Origin: Oscillospiraceae bacterium
GTDB taxonomy: Bacteria; Bacillota; Clostridia; Oscillospirales; Ruminococcaceae
Length of the DNA stretch: 6,794 bases
Reading direction: 5' to 3'
Assembly: GCA_015067375.1 (NCBI GenBank)
Contig: SVMQ01000124.1
Coordinates: 1 to 6,794, forward strand
Of the stretch, positions 1 to 4,604 are shown in pieces; the first letter of the stretch is position 1, and each line of letters begins with the position of its first letter. Both the position numbers and the translations under genes were made by a program. The notes below the pieces were generated by a model, which was not told the DNA's origin, made no database searches, and worked only from the letters and a program-made list of their open reading frames with translations.

Positions 1-274
1 GCCGCTGGAGCTTACTGATGGCAAAAAGCACACTCTTCTTTCGGACGGCACTAAGCTGTTCGATGAGGATTTCACGGTTGCCGCAGAGGTAGTGCGCAAC
101 AAGGTCAACCCGTCGCTGTGGGGTCTCAAGAACTACACGACCGATGTGTGGAAGTGCATCCTGCCAAACGGACAGGAAAAGGAAGTGCCGCAAGGCTCTG
201 CCGCACCTATCTTCACGGGAACTAAGCTGACCATGAACGGAATTGAATATACCATGAATGAATATTCCGAATGA
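1..274 (+). CDS. C-terminal fragment of an unidentified protein, possibly with an FHA-like or kinase-associated tail domain
   Basis: The reading frame is open from base 2 to the TGA at 272-274, so the left edge of the window cuts the gene and only the last 90 residues are visible. A GTG at 92 lies in frame, but the frame stays open and protein-like before it, so 92 is not a credible start. The visible part is a hydrophilic, beta-rich sequence without membrane segments or cysteine clusters; a single cysteine follows VWK. The stretch WGLKNYTTDVWKCILPNG, then EKEVPQG and a final FTGTKLTMNG, recalls the alternating short strands and late G-T-x-L turn of FHA-like tails that I associate with some clostridial Ser/Thr kinase or regulatory proteins. 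That link is a weak memory-based impression, and no catalytic residues are in view. It ends 22 bp before a strong hairpin terminator. Confidence 0.75.
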   Translation, partial: PLELTDGKKHTLLSDGTKLFDEDFTVAAEVVRNKVNPSLWGLKNYTTDVWKCILPNGQEKEVPQGSAAPIFTGTKLTMNGIEYTMNEYSE

Positions 275-295
275 TGTTCAATTATAGATAATAAG

Positions 296-329
296 AAAAG
301 CCACTTTGGGTCACACCAAAGTGGCTTTT
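296..329. terminator. Bidirectional intrinsic terminator between convergent genes
   Basis: A perfect 14-bp stem (AAAAGCCACTTTGG at 296-309 with CCAAAGTGGCTTTT at 316-329) encloses the loop GTCACA. The stem ends in AAAA on the left and TTTT on the right, so RNA from either strand finishes in a U run. It sits between the plus-strand gene ending at 274 and the minus-strand gene ending at 364, and it can terminate both. Confidence 0.93.
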
Positions 330-363
330 GTAGTTATAATTAGATGTTTTATTTCGCAATACA

Positions 364-2280
364 TCAACCCTGATGTTCTTGCAGAAACTCGATATAGCTT
401 TGCTCAGGGATGGGCTTTGAGTAATAATAGCCCTGAAGGAATTCCACACCCATATCAATAAGCAGGCTTGCCATAGCCTCGTCCTCTACGCCCTCCACGA
501 CGATGCCTTTGTTAAGGCTCTTGAGCATCATTACGGTGTGCTTTAATACGTTCATGGCTTCCTCGCTCTTCATTGCAGGCCAGAGGATGCTCTTGTCTAT
601 CTTTACGATGTAAAGAGGCAGTCTGATCAGATAATTCGCGGTAGAGAAGCCTGTACCGTAGTCATCCATGGAGAAGGTGGAGCCTTCTTTTATCAGCGCG
701 TTCATCGTGTTGATAAGTGTTTTGTCGTTGATGCTGTGCGCGGTTTCCGTTATCTCAAAATTGATGCGGTTGGGTGCGATGCTGAATTCTTTCATTATAG
801 ACAACATTGTGGGAGCAAGGTTCTCCTGCATACACTGAACAGTGGAGAGGTTGACCTCGATGTATTCCACTCCTAGCTTGAAGATGTCGCTGCGGTGCAT
901 GAATTCGCAGACGCTGCGGAAGATCAGCTCGCCGATCTTTGCGATAAGTCCGTTTCGTTCTGCGAGAGGGATGAACTCGTCGGGTGGGATGAATCCAAGC
1001 TCAGGGTCGATAAGTCGTACAAGTGCCTCAGCTGATGTAAATCTGCCTTTTTCTGTGGAATACAGCGGCTGATAATACACCTTGAACTCATTATTCTGAA
1101 TTGCGCGCTTCATGATGTGTACTATCTGGTTTTCGCGGTTCTTTTTTACAAGCGCTTCTTCTGTTGCCGCAACAAGCTCGTTGCTTTCGTCGTGAGCGGT
1201 CGTTTTAAGGCAGAATTCGAGCGAGTCGGTGATATCCTCGGGAGTGTTTGCGAAGTCGGGATAGTTGATAAAGCACATTTTGGGTGAGAGCTGCACCTCT
1301 GTGCCATTTATAACACACGGCTTTGCGAAGTGTGCTTTCAGACGGAACACTGTGCTGTCGAGGTCGCCTGTGTTTTCGTCTATCATAACTGCATAACGGC
1401 AACCGTACAAGTGGAATACATTCTGGGCGTTAAATTCGTTCATAAGATACACAGATATCGAATCGATGAGTTCATTCGTGTTTTTTACGCCAAGGATGCA
1501 GTTGATATACTGGAAATCATCAGGCACAAAGGAAAGCACGGTGAATGGTGTGTTTTTCACAATATGCTTTTCCAGCGTTTTGTTGAACGCATATTGATTG
1601 AAGCAGCCTGTGGTCTTATCCATGTAATCGTCGGGATTCTGGAGCGATACATATACAACGATAAGATACAGAGAGCAGGCAAAGCCTTGCAGCAGTATGT
1701 CGCTGAATATGGCCTGCAGGATGATCGCACCGATGAGCGAAAGGTTGAATATCACTATAGACACGATCTGATATTTTGTAAGGCTGTGGCGGTACTTTAC
1801 GCTTATGAGGAAGCTGTAGAAAAGCATGAATACTGCAGTGACATAAAGCAGCAGCATAAGCGGACCGTGGCAGTAATTGTTTTCTTCGTCGAAGAAGAAT
1901 ATCCACTTAGTCAGCGGCGTAGTAGAGATAAACACAACGTCTATCGTTATCACGGCGATCGCAACGGCGCGATCGAGGCGCGTTGTACGATTTTCTTTGG
2001 TTATAGCCAGAACATACATATAGTACAGCACCGCGCATCCGTTGAACGATGTCAGATATACTATATTGGTAAGGTAATTGACCCACAACGGCAGCGTATC
2101 GGCTTTTGCTATAGTAAATACTGTAACAAGATCCATAGCTGTTGCGAAAAGATTTCCCGCAAGCATACAAGCGTACAGCTTGTTGGAATATGTGGGGAAG
2201 TTTTTGCGGATAGCCAGCAGCACTGAAAACATTATCATCAATGCACAGGCGGCTATATCAAATTCATATATGTAATTCAT
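364..2280 (-). CDS. Membrane-bound c-di-GMP phosphodiesterase: 7TM sensor, degenerate GGDEF, intact EAL
   Basis: This 638-residue protein probably hydrolyses cyclic di-GMP to pGpG at the inner face of the membrane. Seven hydrophobic helices lie at about residues 8-24, 37-57, 66-93, 104-121, 139-160, 171-191 and 196-213. A GGDEF-like domain follows at about 216-375, but its signature is replaced by YGCRYAVMI (292-300) and no RxxD inhibitory site precedes it, so cyclase activity is unlikely. The EAL domain (about 385-635) keeps the residues expected of an active enzyme: E418 in AEALVR, N477 in EVNLS, E509 in FEITE, D539-D540 in DDYGTG, K560 in VKIDK, E596 in EGVE and Q616 in LQGYYYSKP. The ATG at 2280 is preceded by GAAGGTG (2291-2285), and a consensus promoter lies upstream. 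It is monocistronic between terminators. The degenerate GGDEF may be a GTP- or ligand-binding regulatory module, as known for other GGDEF-EAL proteins; this is inferred. What the 7TM part senses cannot be told. Confidence 0.93.
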   Translation of the reverse strand: MNYIYEFDIAACALMIMFSVLLAIRKNFPTYSNKLYACMLAGNLFATAMDLVTVFTIAKADTLPLWVNYLTNIVYLTSFNGCAVLYYMYVLAITKENRTTRLDRAVAIAVITIDVVFISTTPLTKWIFFFDEENNYCHGPLMLLLYVTAVFMLFYSFLISVKYRHSLTKYQIVSIVIFNLSLIGAIILQAIFSDILLQGFACSLYLIVVYVSLQNPDDYMDKTTGCFNQYAFNKTLEKHIVKNTPFTVLSFVPDDFQYINCILGVKNTNELIDSISVYLMNEFNAQNVFHLYGCRYAVMIDENTGDLDSTVFRLKAHFAKPCVINGTEVQLSPKMCFINYPDFANTPEDITDSLEFCLKTTAHDESNELVAATEEALVKKNRENQIVHIMKRAIQNNEFKVYYQPLYSTEKGRFTSAEALVRLIDPELGFIPPDEFIPLAERNGLIAKIGELIFRSVCEFMHRSDIFKLGVEYIEVNLSTVQCMQENLAPTMLSIMKEFSIAPNRINFEITETAHSINDKTLINTMNALIKEGSTFSMDDYGTGFSTANYLIRLPLYIVKIDKSILWPAMKSEEAMNVLKHTVMMLKSLNKGIVVEGVEDEAMASLLIDMGVEFLQGYYYSKPIPEQSYIEFLQEHQG

Positions 2281-2298
2281 AATACACCTTCATTGGTA

Positions 2299-2314
2299 TT
2301 TTAAATATTTAAAA
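2299..2314. repeat. Perfect 16-bp palindrome in the phosphodiesterase leader
   Basis: TTTTAAATATTTAAAA reads the same on both strands. It lies between the predicted transcription start (about 2326) and the ribosome binding site (2285-2291) of the phosphodiesterase gene. It could be a repressor operator or a weak A/U hairpin in the leader. AT-rich leaders produce palindromes by chance, so function is only suggested. Confidence 0.45.
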
Positions 2315-2315
2315 T

Positions 2316-2335
2316 AATATCATCCAGATAATATT
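2316..2335. repeat. Imperfect inverted repeat overlapping the -10 and start site
   Basis: The arms AATATCAT (2316-2323) and ATAATATT (2328-2335) match at 7 of 8 positions around the spacer CCAG. The element overlaps the -10 hexamer (2333-2338) and the likely start of transcription on the minus strand, which is where a repressor site would act. No regulator is identifiable. Confidence 0.4.
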
Positions 2336-2361
2336 ATAAATCACCTGTTTATATTTGTCAA
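2333..2361 (-). promoter_or_regulatory. Consensus sigma-A promoter of the phosphodiesterase gene
   Basis: On the minus strand the -35 TTGACA (2361-2356) and the -10 TATAAT (2338-2333) both match the consensus exactly and are 17 bp apart. Transcription would begin near 2326, leaving a leader of about 46 nt before the ATG at 2280. Confidence 0.88.
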
Positions 2362-2421
2362 TCATGATTTGCAACAAAACACATGAAATAGATGTGGGGT
2401 TATATTGAAATATATACAAAG

Positions 2422-2445
2422 ATCCCCCACCTTTCAGTGGGGGAT
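2422..2445 (-). terminator. Intrinsic terminator of the FliD-like gene
   Basis: A perfect 9-bp GC-rich stem (ATCCCCCAC at 2422-2430 with GTGGGGGAT at 2437-2445) closes a 6-nt loop. It starts 4 bp beyond the stop codon at 2450-2452. On the minus strand it is followed by CTTTGTATATATTTC, a broken T-rich tract, so termination may be less complete than at the other two hairpins. Confidence 0.75.
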
Positions 2446-2449
2446 AGTA

Positions 2450-3172
2450 TTATGCGTAGGTGCTGAAGAGTGCGCCGATAGAATAGGCGTAGTTCTGAGT
2501 GCTTGCGGCGGTGTAACCGAACAGCCCCGAACTGCCTGCAAGACGGCTGACCTGTTCTGCTTTCTGGTATGCCTTTTCTGCAAAGCCATAATCACCGAAA
2601 GTCGTTTTGAGGTCGGTGGCGGATATTTCGGACATCTTTTCGGGATCGAATGTCAGCTTGTTGTCGCTGCCTACGGTAATACCTGCTCTGCGCAGCGAGC
2701 CTGAGTATGCCTTTGCCGTGTTGACCATAACGACACCCTTCTGAAGAACGGATTCGCTTTCAGCGTTGCCGAGGTTTTCTACAAAGGAATTGTAGTCCTT
2801 TACAAAGCCCTCGATAAGCTTCTGTGCCTGCTCTGTGTCGTATTCCTTGCCGTAAGTAAGACCCTGTGCAAAGCTGTCGAGCGCCTCGGCGGAGCTCATA
2901 ACATTGCTGCAGGACGCTTTCATTGAAACGGTGGATTCCGCGCTCTCTTCTTCGGCCTTGCCGAAAATAGAGTTGTACAGCTTCTCATATTCCTGCTGAA
3001 TATAGTCGTCACCATACTTGACAAGATTGTCAAGCACTTCGTCAACATCCTTTGTGTCAAATACGGAGGAGTTGTACTTGTTGTTGGTGTACAGCGAAGA
3101 ATACATCTGCTGTCTGGTGTTAATGACTGCCATGCCATACTGCACGGAAGCCATCATGCCTACTGTTGCCAT
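2450..3172 (-). CDS. FliD C-terminal-like orphan protein
   Basis: This is a 240-residue protein with no signal peptide or membrane segment. The ATG at 3172 has an AAAGGGGG ribosome binding site 7 nt upstream, which supports this start over the later methionines 6, 7 and 14. The middle and C-terminal half read like the C-terminal domain of the flagellar filament cap FliD. FVKDYNSFVENL (123-134) corresponds to the FVxxYN segment, and AGITVGSDNKLTFDPEKM (163-180) corresponds to the GIxxxxDGxLxxDxxKL segment. A helical part with FGDYGFAEKAYQKAEQV follows. The start of a normal FliD (the SGLxSGLDT segment) and its variable outer domains are absent; residues 1-70 instead hold a short helix-rich region with SLYTNNKYNSSVF. 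FliD is usually well over 400 residues, so this is much shorter. No flagellar gene is near. It may be a cap- or filament-related surface protein with another role. The family call rests on motif resemblance only. Confidence 0.62.
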   Translation of the reverse strand: MATVGMMASVQYGMAVINTRQQMYSSLYTNNKYNSSVFDTKDVDEVLDNLVKYGDDYIQQEYEKLYNSIFGKAEEESAESTVSMKASCSNVMSSAEALDSFAQGLTYGKEYDTEQAQKLIEGFVKDYNSFVENLGNAESESVLQKGVVMVNTAKAYSGSLRRAGITVGSDNKLTFDPEKMSEISATDLKTTFGDYGFAEKAYQKAEQVSRLAGSSGLFGYTAASTQNYAYSIGALFSTYA

Positions 3173-3255
3173 AGTGTTGCCCCCTTTCGTCGTAAGGTCA
3201 ATGTGATAGCTGAATCGTTACATTATGATCGGTATAGTGCTTTGTGTATGTTGAG

Positions 3256-3378
3256 CCGCGGTTCGCGGACACTTTTCGAAGCCGAAGAGAAATGTTCGCA
3301 GACAAGGAAGCGAAGCGCCGACGTGCTTTTTGCACGTCAAGCTGAAGCTGACGCAGTATGCGGACATTTATCGAAGGC
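3256..3378. repeat. Repeat and hairpin cluster between pyrE and the FliD-like gene
   Basis: Two 19-bp direct copies, GCGGACACTTTTCGAAGCC (3265-3283) and GCGGACATTTATCGAAGGC (3360-3378), match at 16 positions. A third partial copy starts with GTTCGCAGACA at 3294, compared with GTTCGCGGACA at 3261. Three short hairpins are interleaved: CCGCG/CGCGG (3256-3268), CTTTTCG/CGAAGAG with one wobble pair (3272-3289), and GACGTGC/GCACGTC around TTTTT (3320-3338). The third hairpin has no U run after it on either strand, so it is a poor intrinsic terminator. The cluster is non-coding and fills most of the gap downstream of pyrE. It may be a remnant of a dispersed repeat or a processed 3' RNA structure. 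Confidence 0.55.
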
Positions 3379-3382
3379 TTTA

Positions 3383-4039
3383 TCAGCCTACGCCGTAGGT
3401 CTTGCGATACTCCTTCATCTTGTCAACGTACTCAGCGCCGGGGATAATGCCCTTTTCAAGCGCGTCGATGATGTCGTTGATCGTAACGATGGAGTACACC
3501 TTAACACCGAACTCCTCGTATACTTCCTGTACAGCGGACTTGTCAGAGGTCAGGCCCTTTTCCATGCGGTCAACAGTGATTACCATGCCCTGCAGATCGA
3601 TGTCAGCAGCGCCTGTGAGTTTAGGAAGCACCTCACGAAGTGCCTTTCCGCTGGTCATAACGTCCTCAATGATAACTACCTTTTCGCCGTTTTCAAGATT
3701 CTTTCCGACGAACATACCGCCCTCGCCGTGGTCCTTTACTTCCTTGCGGTCGAAGCAGTAGTTTACATCCATGCCGAACTTGTTGTAAAGTGCGGTGCAG
3801 GCTGCAACGGAAAGAGGAATGCCCTTGTATGCGGGGCCGAACAGAGTTTCGGGAGTAAGACCGTTGTCCTTGATGCACTCAGCATAGAACTCACCGAGCT
3901 TTGCAAGCTGCGCGCCTGTCTTGTAGTTGCCGCAGTTGATGAAGTAGGGTGCAAGTCTGCCGCTTTTGAGGGTAAACTCGCCGAACTTCAGCACGCCGCT
4001 GTCTACCATGAATTTGATGAAACTTTCTTTGTAAGTCAT
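3383..4039 (-). CDS. pyrE: Orotate phosphoribosyltransferase
   Basis: PyrE joins orotate to PRPP to give OMP, the fifth step of de novo pyrimidine synthesis, in the cytoplasm. The 218-residue product has the usual length and keeps the family marks. These are TLKSGR (23-28, phosphate and orotate contact), FGPAYKGIPL (67-76), the flexible catalytic loop with R98, K99, K102 and H104 in FDRKEVKDHGEGG (96-108), and the PRPP-binding loop VVIIEDVMTSGKA (121-133) with the acidic pair E125-D126. An in-frame ATG at 4066 would add nine residues. I prefer 4039 because AGAAGGAG lies 5 nt before it, and the promoter and leader fit this start. The gene stands alone, without pyrF, pyrD or carAB beside it. 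It has its own promoter and is transcribed away from rny. No PyrR attenuator is visible in the short leader. Confidence 0.96.
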   Translation of the reverse strand: MTYKESFIKFMVDSGVLKFGEFTLKSGRLAPYFINCGNYKTGAQLAKLGEFYAECIKDNGLTPETLFGPAYKGIPLSVAACTALYNKFGMDVNYCFDRKEVKDHGEGGMFVGKNLENGEKVVIIEDVMTSGKALREVLPKLTGAADIDLQGMVITVDRMEKGLTSDKSAVQEVYEEFGVKVYSIVTINDIIDALEKGIIPGAEYVDKMKEYRKTYGVG

Positions 4040-4051
4040 TATTGCTCCTTC

Positions 4052-4069
4052 TCTATGCTCAGGCATAGA
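4052..4069 (-). promoter_or_regulatory. Leader hairpin abutting the pyrE ribosome binding site
   Basis: On the minus strand a 7-bp stem (TCTATGC with GCATAGA) closes a CTGA loop, and its last base runs straight into GAAGGAG, the pyrE Shine-Dalgarno sequence. A 12-bp palindrome ATAGATATCTAT (4065-4076) overlaps its upstream arm, so two folds compete. Such a stem could tune translation of pyrE, but it is short and its role is inferred. Confidence 0.4.
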
Positions 4070-4090
4070 TATCTATATTATTTCATTATT

Positions 4091-4119
4091 ATTATAACAT
4101 AGTCCCGGCGGTTTTGCAA
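4091..4119 (-). promoter_or_regulatory. pyrE promoter with extended -10
   Basis: On the minus strand TTGCAA (4119-4114) and TATAAT (4096-4091) are spaced 17 bp apart. The -10 is preceded by TG one base upstream (TGTTATAAT), the extended -10 form. Transcription should begin near 4084, giving a leader of about 45 nt. Confidence 0.85.
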
Positions 4120-4263
4120 GAACTTTTTGCCGAGGAGCGCATAAATCGGCGTTTTTTACAGCAAAAACACCACCTTATATATAGTTATCGGACGACCGTG
4201 AAACTTTTTTAAGAATTCCACAAAAAGTATGTGCATTTTAGTAAAAAAATCAGGGTTTTCGTC

Positions 4264-4292
4264 TTGACATTTTCGTGATTATGTAGTAAAAT
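4264..4292 (+). promoter_or_regulatory. Distal rny promoter candidate (P1)
   Basis: TTGACA (4264-4269) is followed after exactly 17 bp by TAAAAT (4287-4292), a perfect -35 with a five-of-six -10. AT-rich, A-tract sequence lies upstream (4205-4256). Transcription from about 4299 would produce a leader of about 300 nt before rny, or a separate small RNA. Confidence 0.75.
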
Positions 4293-4522
4293 AGAATAGG
4301 CTATCTGAAAACTGGGTGAATTGTGCCTGTTTTTAGACAAGCTAAGCGTTTATATCTAAATTCTTTTATATATCAACGTTACGGCGGCATTAATATATAA
4401 TATCAGGAGAACAGCCGTTAATTACTGTATGCTTATATATCTACATATTGCGGCGCGGCGACGCGTTGTCCGTGCCGTTACAGATATCGCCGAGGGGTAA
4501 GTGCGGCGTAATAAGTGTATCT

Positions 4523-4550
4523 TTGACAGCGCGGATATTTCCGCGATAAT
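4523..4550 (+). promoter_or_regulatory. Proximal rny promoter candidate (P2) with a palindrome in its spacer
   Basis: TTGACA (4523-4528) and GATAAT (4545-4550) are 16 bp apart. The spacer and the first base of the -10 hold the inverted repeat CGCGGA (4530-4535) and TCCGCG (4540-4545) around TATT. Transcription would begin near 4557, about 48 nt before rny. The dyad inside the core promoter would suit a repressor. In a P1 transcript the same bases would form a 6-bp hairpin instead. Confidence 0.55.
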
Positions 4551-4593
4551 CTATTTTCCAACAAAATTGTATATTTATCCCGCCGAATTAAAA

Positions 4594-4600
4594 AAGGAGG
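4594..4600 (+). promoter_or_regulatory. rny ribosome binding site serving two possible start codons
   Basis: AAGGAGG is a near-perfect match to the 16S rRNA 3' end. It lies 4 nt before the ATG at 4605 and 10 nt before a second in-frame ATG at 4611. The usual spacing falls between these two, so the sequence does not decide which is used; the difference is two residues (MTM... or M...). Confidence 0.75.
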
Positions 4601-4604
4601 GAAA

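Larger units (their letters stand above)
4299..4604 (+). other. Long non-coding leader of rny with GC-rich hairpins
   Basis: Between P1 and rny no protein gene longer than 35 codons is visible. The first part (4299-4448) is AT-rich. Two GC-rich hairpins stand out against it: CGGCGCGG (4451-4458) with CCGTGCCG (4470-4477), 8 pairs including one G-U, and CGCCG (4488-4492) with CGGCG (4504-4508) around the purine-rich loop AGGGGTAAGTG. The heptamer GCCGTTA occurs at 4414-4420 and 4474-4480, and ACGGC at 4381-4385 can pair with GCCGT at 4414-4418. I compared it from memory with common riboswitches, SRP RNA and 6S RNA and did not recognise a class. It could be an autoregulatory leader cut by RNase Y itself, an unrecognised structured RNA, or simply a long spacer. 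Confidence 0.45.

Noticed and set aside
1330..2226. A 298-codon plus-strand open frame opposite the phosphodiesterase gene
   Set aside because: It lies wholly antisense to a gene with clear EAL motifs, its product is composition-biased with no recognisable domain, and I see no convincing ribosome binding site or promoter for it.
2422..2445. The CCCCCAC/GTGGGGG hairpin as an end of an IS200/IS605-type element
   Set aside because: Hairpins of this look occur at such ends, but there is no transposase, second end or target motif nearby, and its place right after a stop codon fits a terminator.
3173..3255. A promoter for the FliD-like gene in the gap downstream of pyrE
   Set aside because: A CATAAT on the minus strand near 3220 could be a -10, but no acceptable -35 lies 16-18 bp before it. 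Read-through from pyrE or an atypical promoter remains possible.
4040..4066. An upstream ATG that would lengthen PyrE by nine residues
   Set aside because: The nine extra residues are encoded by the leader hairpin and the AGAAGGAG ribosome binding site itself; the family normally begins close to the 4039 start.
3203..4102. A 299-codon plus-strand open frame covering pyrE and its downstream gap
   Set aside because: It is antisense to pyrE, whose motifs are unmistakable, and it runs through non-coding repeats and the pyrE promoter. Long antisense frames are common opposite genes with strong codon bias.
4129..4157. A GCCGA/TCGGC hairpin followed by GTTTTTT as a plus-strand terminator
   Set aside because: The stem is only 5 bp with a 12-nt loop, and no plus-strand gene precedes it; chance is the simpler explanation.
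4380..4510. A c-di-AMP (ydaO), c-di-GMP or other known riboswitch in the rny leader
   Set aside because: Fragments such as GAGGGGTAAG and CAGGAGAACAG look loosely similar to pieces of ydaO-type aptamers, but the ordered set of conserved segments is not there and I could not build the fold. A covariance-model search would settle it.
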